DNA from: Anas platyrhynchos
Taxonomy: Eukaryota; Chordata; Aves; Anseriformes; Anatidae
Reading direction: 5' to 3'
Length of the DNA: 64,000 nt
NCBI RefSeq assembly: GCF_047663525.1
Contig: NC_092611.1
Coordinates: 6,671,001-6,735,000 of the forward strand
Below are positions 12,001 to 22,908 of this stretch, in pieces. Within the stretch, counting starts at the first letter, position 1; each line of letters opens with the position of its first letter. The notes under the pieces are model-generated. The model was given only the letters and a program-made list of their open reading frames with translations. It had not been told where the DNA came from and did not search any database. The position numbers and the translations under genes are program-made.

Positions 12001-15000
12001 AAAAGTTAAGGCAGGGGAGATGAGGGGTGGATGAACCCAGCAGCTAACACAGTGAGGTCTCTGCTGTTGAAGCACAAGGCGTAGCTCCCACTGCTTTGCC
12101 ACCAGTCCAGGAACATAATACAACATGAAAACCTGGGTCTCCTCTCCTGATCATGTTTGCCCTCAGGGGTGGGAGTTAAAAAGTTTTCACTCCTTCATTC
12201 AAGGAGGAGAAAGGAGCATCGCGCCGTGAGGAGCAGGCAACGCAGTGTCAGCCAGCTCAGGCCAGGGAAATCAGCCCATCAAGGCTCTTGTCTTGGTGCC
12301 AATCACCCCGGTGTCTGAACATCCTCTTGAGCTTGAATCAAGCACAGCTGCAGCTGAGAGCCATTCTCTCTAGCTGTTCCAATTTAGAAAATCTCTATTT
12401 ATAGAGGGAAAACAGTTTGGTGGTGGTTGTATTGCCCTATAAAAGAGCAGAAAGGGCAAACAAAAAGGGTAAATGCACTCAAAGGTATCTCAGTGCCAGG
12501 AGAGCTGCATCCTTATACCATCATTGCAATTGCCCTTCTTTGTGGAGAGTTAGGAGACCATACACCTTGACAGCCTACGGTAGCCAACTCTATGCAGCCA
12601 TGAGGTCATATTCTACAGGGATTTGGGACAGACATGGGAGGGTTTCACAGCACAGATTCATAAGAGAGCCATGTGGATATCAAAATAAGAAAATTTGCTC
12701 TACTACTTATCAAGAAAGTAATGGAATGAGCTTGACCCTGCACTCTCCACATTTTCAAGACAGTGACTCAAAGGAATGCATGCTTGTGTCCATTCACATG
12801 TGTGCTGCAGCAAGACAAAAAAGTGTGCAACCATCTCTGCATGGCAGGGAAATGTGATGAGATAAAAGCACTTCAGATCCAGATATCCATCCCACTCCAG
12901 TAACCAATCTGAGATCTTACAATGCAAGCTCTTCCCTTGAGCCACAGAGCTACATCCAGATTATTTTCATTGTTTGCAAAGTAAAAAGAAGTCTCCTGAG
13001 CAATAGAAGGACTTGTTCCCCTCCTTGTCCCTAACTATCAGGATATTCTCATGACAAAACTGTGAATGAAATAAGATAGAGAGGGGCTGAAGTTTTCTTT
13101 TGAGAAGGGCAGACATTTCACAGCCACATCGACGTTCCTAATCACAACAAATTTGAAAGGAAATGTCACTGGAAAATTTTCCAGATGCTGGCTGTAAGGT
13201 GGTGATAACAATATTATACTCTTTATGGTACTTTTTAATTAAGACGGGTCTCAAAGGAATTTTGCAAACTATTACTTGCTCAAAAGTGGTAGCTAACTCT
13301 TAACAGCTTGTTGGAGTTATAATACCCCTTCACCCAGAAAGGTAGTTTGGGTGCCTCTGGGATGGGATGTAACAACTATTTAAGATCAGCCCCACACTAC
13401 AATTTAAAGTAAGAATTATGATTTGCAAATGGAAATTACAGAGATAGTTCCAATAGCCAGAATGCAAATCTCACAGTCATCCAAGTTCAGCTTGGGTTAA
13501 AACACCCATAATGAGGGCAAAAGGAAATACTAGTACAGACACCAGGCAAGGCAGGGGAGATGAAGGGAGGCTCTCCATTGCATGATGGCCCAAACACAAG
13601 AACTACTCTTACCAAAATTACCAGGAAAAAGAAAAAAAAAAAAAAAAGAAAACATGAAGAAGAGGTCCAGGGAGACTATGGACTAGTACAGGAACTGGTG
13701 GCATGGAGGCAGATTCGGTAAGGAGAGACAGAGCACAGCCAGGCATTCAGCAAAGATGATTTCATGATGGTTTTAGGCCCTGTTTGATCTAAGGTGGGAT
13801 GGCAGATTGATTTACAGTAGGGTCTCTCAGATTTTCTAGGGCCCATAGTCCCCAATCCCCCGCTACATCTCCCCACCCCATTGTGTGAGACTCAGGTTTA
13901 GAAGTTCCTAGTGAAATTTTATATAGGAGCTGCACCTATCTTTGGAGAGGTCACTACAGCGCAGAAATAAAAATAGCAGAGAAAAAGATCTAGGAAATAC
14001 ACATTTAAACCATTAAGTTTGACTCCAGCAAGCTGAGAAATGCTGGCACTGAGAGTCTTGGAGCTAAGAGAGGATCCCCTGCTACAGCCTAAATTAATTA
14101 GGACAGTCATGAGGCCTAAGTGAAAGTTCAGAATGTACACCTAAACATCCACAGCTGAACCCAGCCCTTGTGCTACAGGACCTGGAGATGTGAGATTATG
14201 ACTCTTGCATCATGATGCAACTCATTTTTGCAAGGCAGCAATACAAGCATCATCATGTCTTAATGCTCTGGGAACCCAGTCCCTGAATCAGGAAACACCC
14301 CTGTGTCACCAGCCTGGGAGAGCTATGGTAATTACCCGACAGCAACAGCCAAATGCAATAATGAAGCCAGGGAAGAAGTGTTTAAACTAGTTATCCCAGT
14401 ACAGGGCTTATATTGGAAATGGCATGGCTGAGAAATTAGTGAATTGCTTGTTTGAGATGATTTCTGCTGGATTTGCCATAGGTTTTTCAGTCTAAGCTTG
14501 CGTCAAGCAGAGGCAGGTGTCGGTGGGCTGTGACTTCTGCAGACTCTGTCAACACCCTACAAAAATGCCAGTGGTAAGCATCTTATTTGAGGCTGTAAAA
14601 GGCTCTCTGCTTTGCACAGTTTGAAGGAGGTGGAGGATTCCTTTCCCACAAGCTGGCGGATTTTCCCTGCTTTCTGCTCCCACTGTAGAGGCACTAATGC
14701 AACAAATGGGCAAAGCTTACTGTAAATCACATTTTTCTGCCAGGCCAGGCAGAACGGCGTGCAGGTAGCCGCACTGCTGCTGTGGGAAGAGCATTTATTT
14801 TCAGCTGTGTCCGCAGAGCAGCCACAGCTGGTGTAGATAAGGTCTTGTGGCCACACTGTGCCCTAGTGGGAAATCGTTCCCATCAGTGGGAAAGGTCAAA
14901 AATCCTTCCACACATCAGCACACTCCTGTGTGCTGCATATTCAGCCAGAACAATGCCAAGAAGGCCCAGATGGGAACCCCCCTGCATCATCTCTGCGGAT

Positions 15001-18000
15001 GGTTGCCTTCAAAGCCTCCTTTAGCCTGTGAAATCTCCCCTTTTACAAGTTGGCTCCCCTTTCACAAGCGGCTCCGTTGCAGCCAGGAACACCCAGCTCC
15101 CGTTCCTGCCCAGCGGTCCTCTGCTGCCTCTTTAAACCTGCTGCACGGTGTGAACTTTTCTTTAAAGGTAAAGAATTAAAGGGGAAAAAAAAAATAAAAT
15201 CAAAGTGCTTTTCGCTAGATCTGACCCGACACGCTGAGTAGTGAGGCTGGCGATGGAGAGTAACGCCAGGTTATTTGCAGCCCTGTGGCTGGCAGGCATA
15301 CGTGGAGTTGTCTCCTTCTGAGAACAGGCCTGTAAAACAGGTTCTGAATGAAGGATCCCCTTCCAAAATGAAGGATGCTGTCTGCAAGGGGGGGCTCCAG
15401 TTCTGCTGGTAAATCAAGCTGGCCGGAGGGGTTTATCTGAGTGTACAAGCTGCTATTGACAATTCTCACTTCTCAGTAGAGTGTGGTTATTACCCAGCCT
15501 CAAGGATTTTTTTATTTTTTATTTTTTTGTGGTCGTTTCTTGTGCTGATTCTGGGGGTCATTACTCATCCTTTAAATCTGTAGCAGGAAATAAATGCAAA
15601 GTGGATCTCGGGAAGGCACTGAATTCTTCCTTTGTAAAATAACAAATACCACTGGATAGAAACTCGGAAAATAAATCTCCATCCTCTGTGCCCAGTTGTC
15701 TCTGTCTGACCCCTTGTGCCTTTGTCTCTTGGCTTCTCAGCACCACGCCAGGAAGGGCACGAGGGGCTCTCACCCTCTGGAGGGGGGTGCTGCTGTGCTC
15801 CCCCTGTGCAGACAGAGATCCCACGCTTTGCACTGCCTGCCTAAATGCCCTAACCAGGGGGTGACTGCGTGCTGGCTTGTTTGCATTCCTCTCCTCTTAA
15901 GCTGGGCTGTCTGTCTGCATTGTGGGGCAAACCTGACACTACAATACAGTAGTATTTATATATCCTTGCTACAGGCTTGTAGCAGGGATAAATTCATGAA
16001 AGACACCGTAATATGCATTAATTCAGCAATATGGAAGGAATAGGAGCACAAATACTACACGACACTTCTGCAACCCAATTGCCAAGCATCCAGGCTAACT
16101 GCCAAGTTTCAGATCATCACAGCATGGAAATCCCCCAGTTCTGCAGGAATCCCCTCCAGGTGTGGCATCACGGTATGGCCAGGGACTGGGAGATCCTTGC
16201 AGATAAGCCAGGTGCTCCTTGGCACTGGGTGGAAGTACAGAGCTGTGTTCTGGTCACCAATCGAGTGCTACATCTAGCAAGTATTGAGGCAGCAAAGCTC
16301 CCCTGGAGCTGCTTGGGTGCCAAAAACGCAGCAGGGCTGGGGTTGACCTGGTGTGGGGTTTGTGCTTATTCTTTCCACAAAGGCAGCAGCACCGGGCGCA
16401 CTTTGCCACTCTTCCAATTTGTGGTTGCGTTCTGGCTCAGCTGATTTGCAAGACTTGAAAAGGGATAGGTGGTGCACACAAGGGCCTTGGAAATGCCCAT
16501 TCCTCTTTGTGGTTCTTGCTGAGCTGTATTCTTCACCAAGGGTGAATACATCAGGGCTAGGAATAAACATTTGTAAGCAACAGCTATCCTGTGAATTGCT
16601 TTTGTCTGAGTGAATGCTCGCTCAGGTTACAACACGATCACAACTCCTTGCACATGTCTATGATTCATTGATAAAGCCCTAAATCCCCTAGGCTTAGCAG
16701 CAGCAGAATCAGCACAGGAAAGGCGTGGACCTAGCGAGAGTAACGCAAATACTCTGAGAGACAGATCAAACACCATTTAAATCTCAGTGAAGGTTCCTCT
16801 GCCCAGATCTGCTTCCCTGTTCACAAGCAAGGTGTCGTAGGTCCACCCAAACACAGGGAGAAGGCTCTGGCCAGCTTTGGTTCCTCAAGGGAGCAGCTGT
16901 TAAATTCTCAAAGGAAAGGGCCAAGAGGAATTGGACAACCTGGCAGACACTAGGCACAGCTTTATGAAGGTTAGGCATACGCTGCGGAGTATTTCCGAGC
17001 TGACATCAAAACACGAGAACAAACAATCATGAAACAAACAGCGGGCTAACAACCCCTGCAGGAACGTCTTGAAGAGAGACTGTCTGAGACATGGAAGAAG
17101 CCTTGTCTGGTTTCAATAAGGCTGCAAGGTGGAGATGGCATTGGAAGAACAAGCCAAAAATTGTGCACAGGAAGACAGAGAAGAGCTCTGAAAAAGATGC
17201 TCCTCCAGCCCAGCCTCATGAGTGAAATCTTCCTAGCACTGTAGAGTTAAATTGTTCCTCTGAGTTCAGGGTAACTGCAGAATTTCCACGCACAGCTACT
17301 TGTATGTGCCTGTTTACCACATCAGAGCTCTTGCCTGGGCTGTGATTAAGACTGGGATTTAGCAGGTCTCAGTGCCTGTCCAGTTCCTGACATGGGCTGG
17401 TTGTGTGACTCTAGGCAAATTGTTTTATGTTACCGTTTCATTGGGCTCCTTTCTGTAATCTCTTCTGTCCTGTCTGGAGACATCAGAAGGTCTCCAGGCC
17501 AGGACATGCTTTTGCTACAGATGCGTGCAGCACCGAATTGTGGTGAGACCCTGATCTTTACTGAAGCTAGTGGAATAATCTTACATCCACCCAGAAAGCA
17601 AACAGCATGGGACTTTAGGCAAACAAAGGTGGGAGACTTCTCATTAGTGAGCACTGGTTCCCATACCAGTCCCATCCCTTTAGATGTCCATCTTCTGAAC
17701 CTATTGTAGTAACACTTCAGGGAAAATTAAAATGCTCTGTGTTTGCACCAGGTTTTTTTCTTCATCTAAGCTTCAAAAGGCTCTTCCCATAGGTGGGGCT
17801 CAACATCATTATCTCCATAACAGAAAAGACAAACAAGAAAGCAGGAGCTCGCTCCAAGAAGCTGAGATTGCAATTTTCTGCAGTAACCGCAAACCGGAGC
17901 CGCCACTGGTCGCACTCTTGGGGTCCTGAACCTGAGCGGTGCCCACCTTGCTGGCTGGGGGCAACGCTACACAAACACTGTCAAAACCTGAGGCAGAGTT

Positions 18001-19145
18001 TTGGAAACTGGATGGAAACCAGGTTCTCTACCCCACCTAATGACCTGGTGCTCAGCCCCACGGCTATGCTGCTGGAACCAGTCTTAGATGAATGACGGTC
18101 CCATTGCAGCAGAACCCATGCAACATCACTTCTCCACCAAACGCTCCCCATCCACCACCCTTCCATCCCAAAATTACACTGAACCGTGATTTTAGGAGAC
18201 CGTAGGCTTGAGAACAAAAGCCGAGGTGTAGCATTGAGACCCGTTGGAAAGGCCGCTGGGAACACGCAATGAAAAGAGCATTACCTCTTTACCCGCTTTC
18301 TCGATCTCCACCGTCACCGTGCTGTGGTTCTTGTGCTCCTGGAACATGCAGAGGTAGCAGATGCACATCTGGTCTGTCTGACAGAACAGCTCCATGGTCT
18401 TCCCATGCACAGGGCATTTTCTTGCTTCAAAGTCCCTGATGGGGTCCAGGAGCTGGTGGTCCCGGAAAGCCGCTCCCTCCAGGTGGGGCTTGAGGTGCAG
18501 CTCGCAGAAGGAAGCCTGGCACACCAAGCAGGACTTCACGGCCTTTTGCTTGTTGTCGATGCAGGAATCGCACAGCACATCCTCCAGCTTCACCCTGGGC
18601 CGCGACCCGGCTGCTCTGTCGGGCACCTTGTTGAAGGTGGCTCTTCTCAGGTCCCCGGTCTCCACCAGAGGCAGGGAAGACTTCTTCATGTCCCCCATCT
18701 GCCCGCCGGAGAACAGCGGCTTCCTCCCTTCCCCTTCGTTAGGCAGGAAGCTCTTTTTGGAATCCAAGGAGAAGAGGGACTTCCTGAGGTCGCCTTTATC
18801 TGCGAAGGAGAGGGGGGGTCTCCTCATGTCTCCTATCTGTCCGCTGCTGTACTGCATCTTCTTCGAGTCTGCCGAGTCCATGCTGAAGTAGGTCGATCTC
18901 TTCTCATCGGACGACTCCACAAACTGAATGATGGGCCTCTTCCAGTCACTCCCAGAGAAGAGGGAGCTCTTGATTTGCCCCGTCTCCAGAGAAGTACCGC
19001 CAGTGCCCTTCATTGGCTCCTTCTCCCCTCCACCAGGGTTCGAGTTCTTCTTCACTTCTTCATCTTTTTTGGGGGCGGACGGGCTCTTCACATCCTCTGG
19101 CTTGCCGGCGGTACCATTTGTCCTTGCTGCGCTCCCCGTTTCCAT
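5132..19145 (-). CDS. TRIM29: TRIM29 (ATDC), coding exons 1-5, gene incomplete at its 3' end
   Basis: The CDS joins minus-strand exons 19145-18285, 10966-10871, 9633-9400, 8994-8796 and 5215-5132: 1474 nt, 491 codons plus one base. The protein has a Ser/Lys-rich N-terminal region without a RING (1-189), B-box 1 (about 190-232; C192, C195, C206, C209, C214, H217), B-box 2 (about 240-276; C244, H247, C255, C263, C266, H271, H274), then a coiled coil (about 277-395) and the start of the C-terminal region. Absence of a RING and the near-identical double B-box identify TRIM29 rather than other TRIMs. Exons 2, 3 and 4 match the human protein, as I recall it, at 32, 78 and 66 codons. In mammals TRIM29 is known as an epithelial regulator of DNA-damage signalling and innate immunity. 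The final ~110 codons were not found in 1-5131. All junctions are GT-AG and keep the frame. Confidence 0.96.
5931..6013. repeat. TA/CA dinucleotide microsatellite
   Basis: About 80 bp of almost pure alternating TA, interrupted by a short CA block at about 5991-6001. It lies in TRIM29 intron 4. Such tracts are length-variable and can extrude as cruciforms. Confidence 0.97.
7308..7395 (+). repeat. L2/MIR-type 3' end fragment (relic)
   Basis: The stretch gcaggctccttggggccagg, then gactcgctctttctctc, resembles the conserved 3' domain of L2-type elements (CTCCTTGAGGGCAGGGACT then TCTTT), followed by a decayed GGCAGCACG-like segment. The match is by eye and partial. Confidence 0.4.
7950..8125 (-). 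repeat. MIR SINE relic, reverse orientation
   Basis: The plus strand has tatcctcatagcagccc, ggtgagataagg, then attaagtaactcgcccaagg, then ttacaaag and gacagctgggaagtgaac. This is the order of the reverse complement of the MIR consensus: the CORE region, the TTAAGTAACTTGCCCAAGGTC box, then CAGCTAGTAAGTGG. It is an old, diverged copy in TRIM29 intron 4. Confidence 0.75.
8266..8642. repeat. Pair of 21-bp direct repeats flanking about 335 bp
   Basis: CCTGCC then TCTCTATTTA occurs at 8266-8286 and again at 8622-8642 in the same orientation, with 18 of 21 positions identical. The second copy directly follows a 26-bp perfect palindrome of the form GATTTTA-(TA)n-TAAAATC at 8593-8618. The pair may mark the ends of a decayed element or a local duplication. 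Confidence 0.6.
8796..8994 (-). CDS. TRIM29: TRIM29 coding exon 4: post-coiled-coil region
   Basis: This exon has 199 nt: 66 codons from EFGALMRNYVPPP to RNFIERNHMEN plus the first base of a glycine codon. It follows a tggcag acceptor and ends at a gtaaag donor. The block DDLLNVCMRHVEK followed by CKAD and RNFIERNHMEN is almost identical to human TRIM29. This region lies between the coiled coil and the C-terminal tail and has no catalytic motif. Confidence 0.96.
8995..9399 (-). other. TRIM29: TRIM29 intron 3
   Basis: This is a 405-bp intron between exons 3 and 4. It contains an A-rich stretch with TATA and AAAT repeats around 9148-9173 and nothing else that I recognise. Confidence 0.92.
9400..9633 (-). 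CDS. TRIM29: TRIM29 coding exon 3: main coiled coil
   Basis: This exon has 78 codons in phase 0, from NYTTNEKATVDQHF to QISDSVLFLQ. It follows a tttccccctgcag acceptor and ends at a gtcaga donor. It encodes a long amphipathic helix rich in Glu, Arg and Lys (for example ELIRDLERQRDEVKAAL). The ending ISDSVLFLQ is identical to the end of the human exon as recalled. Confidence 0.96.
9634..10870 (-). other. TRIM29: TRIM29 intron 2
   Basis: This is a 1237-bp intron. It holds an AAT/AGT trinucleotide stretch at about 10180-10216 and one perfect octamer (ATGCAAAT at 10297-10304). No exon or recognised repeat was seen otherwise. Confidence 0.92.
10180..10216. repeat. AAT trinucleotide microsatellite
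   Basis: Two runs of AAT units separated by aggagtagt, in TRIM29 intron 2. Confidence 0.9.
10871..10966 (-). CDS. TRIM29: TRIM29 coding exon 2: first part of the coiled coil
   Basis: This exon has 32 codons in phase 0, from AELSLQKEQLQLK to KERDRIK. It follows a cttcttctcgcag acceptor and ends at a gtgtgt donor. The residues are strongly helical and charged and continue the coiled coil from exon 1. Length and most residues agree with the human exon, as recalled. Confidence 0.96.
10967..18284 (-). other. TRIM29: TRIM29 intron 1
   Basis: This is a 7318-bp intron between the B-box exon and the coiled-coil exon. It contains A-rich tracts (11469-11507, 13630-13648), two perfect octamers (11575-11582 and 13462-13469) and a MIR relic near 17.4 kb. 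No further coding exon was recognised on either strand. Confidence 0.92.
17341..17462 (+). repeat. MIR SINE relic
   Basis: The plus strand contains gctggttgtgtgactctagg, caaattgttttatgttac, then cgtttcattgg and ctttctgtaat. This follows the MIR order TAGCTGTGTGACCTTGGGCA, AGTTACTTAACC, CAGTTTCCTCATCTGTAAA. It is heavily diverged and lies in TRIM29 intron 1. Confidence 0.6.
18285..19145 (-). CDS. TRIM29: TRIM29 coding exon 1: N-terminal region and both B-boxes
   Basis: This exon has 287 codons in phase 0 and runs from METGSAARTN to KAGKE, then a gtaatg donor. The start is well fixed: an in-frame TAG lies two codons upstream (TAG ACG ATG), the context has A at -3 and G at +4, and no other ATG occurs between it and about 19450 on this strand. 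The exon holds the whole N-terminal region and both zinc-binding B-boxes. The segment PIIQFVES followed by YFSMDS (about 71-91) is a TRIM29 signature seen in the human protein. Residues 102-125 and 148-171 form a diverged internal duplication. The large plus-strand open frame over this exon is only its shadow. Confidence 0.97.
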
Positions 19146-19462
19146 CGTCTAAACAGGGCGAATTGGTTGGCTTTGCTGCTCGGCCCCTTCTCCTGTTCCC
19201 GTCTCCCAGCCCTCTAGGAAGCGGCTCCGTCCGCGTGCCTGCCCGCGGTTGTCCCAGCAAGGAATGACGGTGGAATGCAGGGAAGTTTCTGCCCGAGTGA
19301 CGCACCCGGAGCTCCTGCAAGGAGGAGGAGGAGGAGAAGGACGCCCGGATTATGCTAGGTAGAGGCAGGGAGAAAGGAAGAAAGAAACAGACGTTACCAG
19401 GGATCAGAAGCTACAGCTGTGCAGTTAATTATACAAGGCGGTCCACACCCAGGAACATTCTT
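19146..19462 (-). promoter_or_regulatory. TRIM29: Inferred TRIM29 5' UTR and TATA-type core promoter just above it
   Basis: About 345 bp upstream of the start codon the minus strand reads TATATAAA (plus positions 19491-19498). A TATA box there places transcription start near 19460. The inferred leader of about 315 nt has no upstream ATG, carries an in-frame stop just before the start codon and is GC-rich with several CpGs. A GGGTGTGG KLF-type box lies close to the predicted start. The splice pattern of the leader cannot be seen, so extra non-coding exons are possible. Confidence 0.45.
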
Positions 19463-22400
19463 GTCTAACCAGGTTTGGGAGGAAGGGCTGTTTATATACA
19501 TAGAAATGCTTGGAAAAAAAAAAAAAAAAAAAAAGAAGTCATTTTCATTAAGATGTAGCAACCAGTTCTACCGCTTGTTTCAAAAATAATTTTGCTCGTT
19601 GTTGCCAGGAGCTGAGGTTACCTCCTTGCAGAGATGGGCAGGGTCGGAGAGACCATGAGATGCCGAGGATGGGTTTGTTAACTGGGTCATACACATGCAC
19701 AAAAATAATTATGGTTGTAATTAAAATGAACGCCTAGAATAAAGCATTCTTAAACCAGGCTCCCCCCAGGGCTTACTGTATTCACTGGGAGAGGGAGGGG
19801 AAACATGGATAATACTGGGTTTAAAAGACCCCTCTTACCTTTATTTTGATTTTGATGTTGGGTTTGTGCGAGGTCCATCCATCTGGACCTGGGAAGAGCC
19901 AACCCGTGTATTAGAGGAACATAGCAGACCCAAAATAAAACTCAGCCAGAGTCCTGTTTTCCCACAGGCCATGTGATCCCCACTTAGGTGACTAATAGAA
20001 TAACCCCCACTGCCTATTTCATTGCCTGCTCTCAGTAAAATACGGGTTCAAGTGTGCCTTCTGCAGCTCTTCCCATAAACATCCACTGAACTGAGAGACG
20101 CATACCTGGAAAATGAAATGTTCTACAACTAGATGGCCAAAATATTTCATGCAAGAACAAAAGAAATGCAAAAGAGTTTTTAAAATAAGTCTTTCTCTCT
20201 CCATTAGCTGTATTCCTGGAAAATGCTAAACTTCTTGCCCGAAACAAATATATTCAGATAAAACAACTTAGGTGGTTTTACTTTTTCTCTTCCTCTGCTT
20301 TTCCCTTCATTTTTCACCTCCCTGACTGGCAAAAAGAGGGTACATTGGATGGGAGATTCAGCAAAATCATTTCAAAGCTCATGAAATGTTCCTTTCATTA
20401 AAAAAAAAAAAAAAAAAAAAAAAAAGTCCACACCCCATAATGGTTCGTATTCAGCCAACTGGAATCACAGATTTCAGAAGAAAAAGGCTCTTTATCAGCA
20501 CTGTTGAATTCCATTAACTTCAAAAGAAGGAGGTGGACCCTACACTCATTTCATATCAATGTAACATAGATTATGCTCTGAACTTCAGTGAGATTGCTCT
20601 GAGATTAACACCCAGGCTGTAAATTAACCGTGCCTAAGATTCGTGCTTAATTTCTTCTTCTTTTTTTTTTTTTTTTTTTTTTCCAGAATGGAATGGTGTT
20701 ACTGCTGGAGAATGTAATTTTTACCCTGCAATAATTTCTCATTAGAAATCTGTAGCAGCCCCCCTGCTGGAAGTGCTCTAAGCAGTAGGGGCAGGATCCA
20801 GGTCTGTGCTTTGCAGCCCTTTTTTAGGTGTGGAGGAAATAGAAGTGCAGCCCAAAACAGGAACGGCGTACATTTTGGATCTGATATGAGAATGAGATAT
20901 CCAGGAAGCACCAGCCTTATAGATATGATTTATAAGGGCTTTGTCTATGCAAAAATGAGAGAAAAAGAAAGAGGGAAAAAAAAAGGCCTTCAACTGAGCT
21001 GCATTTGGAATGCTGGCCCATGGAGTCAGCCCCTCTTGCTGCCTGTTAGGACAGTAGTAGTTATGGCTTGCTCTGCATGGGGAATAATTCAGTAAACACT
21101 ATTGTTTTGGGGTAATAGTTGATGGGAAGTGCTCCCCTTTTGCAGTGATGTCTAATGGACAGGTTTTTATCAACAGGAGTCTTTCTTGACTCAGAAGTCA
21201 TTCGCTGGTGTAGGAAAGGGCAATTCTACTTTTTAAAAACAATGCTCATAAAAGGAAGAGATTGGCTGGCACATCCATACATACGTATTTCTTTCCTCTT
21301 GGCTTCCCAGGCTGAGCTGATCTTTATAACATCAACAGTCCTGGAGATCTCCAAGTAATTAAAAATACTGCAGGGTGGAGGCGCCTGTTCTCACGTGTAC
21401 AGAAAAGGCTCAGCAGAGCTTTTCCAAGCCACCATTAATACCTAGGATACAAAAAATATCTATATGAGGAGATCTGACTTGGAAAAGGAATGTCTTTGTT
21501 TCTCTAGCTTTCCCGACTCCTTGTTATTTTTTGGACTACATAAGGCAGACAAAAGCTTAAGGACTGATTATTATTTTTTTCATCACAGTTTTACCAATGC
21601 AAATGCAAAGTAAATGAGTTTAATGCAGCTCTCCCAGGCAGACTCAAGAGTAGCTGGGCTCAGGATGAGGTTGATTGAGTTGGAACCGTTGTAGGCTCTC
21701 GTGGCAGTCCGTGCTTCCATGCAGCCTCTGGTTCTGGGCTGTTTTTTGAGTAGGTTGGGTGGCATCTGTCCTTGCTTCTTAGTTTTGAGGATTCTCTGCT
21801 TAAATTCACCGTGCCGGAGGACAGTCATGTGCAGATGTACTTGTGCAGACTAATGGAGCCAAGTACAAAGTGGATTTCTCTAAGAGCAACCTGTTTGCCT
21901 GTTTCCTGGCCTGAATTTCCCTTGAATCTGCAGAAAGCAAGCGAGGCTGTCCCTCCGTGTACACAGGGAGCATTCCCCGCTGCTGCCAGGCACTTCTGCC
22001 TAACGCCACTTTCACTGGTCCCTGCTCAACCTCAGCTTACGCTCACACCATCCCACAGGCCTGGCATTAGTGCCTTGGGCACGTCCTGCTCGTAAATACT
22101 TGCAAAACCGTGGCAGGCCCTTGTGTGACCAAGGAGAACTTAATGCATCACCACAGCTGCCACGCGTCCTGGGACTGCAGCTCGGCTCCGTCGCCAGAAG
22201 CCAAGCCCACTCTTTCCCCATCATCTCTCTGCACCTCCTTGTCTTTGCTTATTTATTTTCACTGCCAAAAAATCGCTTGCAGATGGGGCCCACCTCCCAC
22301 TTGTTATTTCTGGTTTGTGCTGGGAAATCAGCCGTTCACACCTGCCTGGAAGTTGAGGTGTTCACAAGCACCATCACGCTGGCCAGTTCCGCCAAGGGAG

Positions 22401-22824
22401 CTCGGGAGGGCTGTTGGGGTGACAGGGCAGGCTGCTAGTTAGAGGGCAGTTCATCAGACAATCTGTGTTTCAGTTCTCAGCCGTGTTTAGGAGGCTTGCA
22501 CACACACATTTATTTCAGGCAATTTGGGAGTCAAGGTAAAGTACAGACCGGACTTCTCTTTATTGCAGGCTGTATCTTTGCACCTCCCTGGAGGGTGGCT
22601 CCTGATTTCTCTAGCATGAGTTCACACTTGTGTAAGCACCAGCTATGATTTTTGCACCGACCATCCCTCCATTTCCTGCAGAGGACAACTGTCTCCTATC
22701 TGGTGCACTGCGTCAGGCCGATCACACAATATGCCCATGTCTGTGCCTCTGACTCAGAGCATCCACCCACGTTTGGCATCTGCAGTGCCTTTCATCTGAA
22801 AAACTCAGAGCCTTTTTCAAAGGT

Positions 22825-22908
22825 TCACAAATTAAACTTGACAACACCTTTGCAAAATAGGTCTGGGTTGCTAACCCCATGTAGCAATTAGGGAAACTGA
22901 GGCATGTA
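22825..22908 (-). repeat. MIR SINE fragment, reverse orientation
   Basis: The segment acaacacctttgcaaaatag, then ccccatgtagcaattaggg and aaactgaggcatg, matches the reverse MIR order ACAACCCTATGAGGTAGG, CCCCATTTTACAGATGAGG, AAACTGAGGCA. It lies in the TRIM29-OAF intergenic region. Confidence 0.65.

Noticed and set aside
18324..19217. 297-codon plus-strand open frame
   Set aside because: It is the antisense shadow of TRIM29 exon 1, whose minus-strand reading gives clear B-box zinc ligands.
19514..20682. Long A and T runs as possible tails of processed pseudogenes
   Set aside because: No gene-like sequence precedes any of these runs on the proper strand, so they are listed only as simple tracts.
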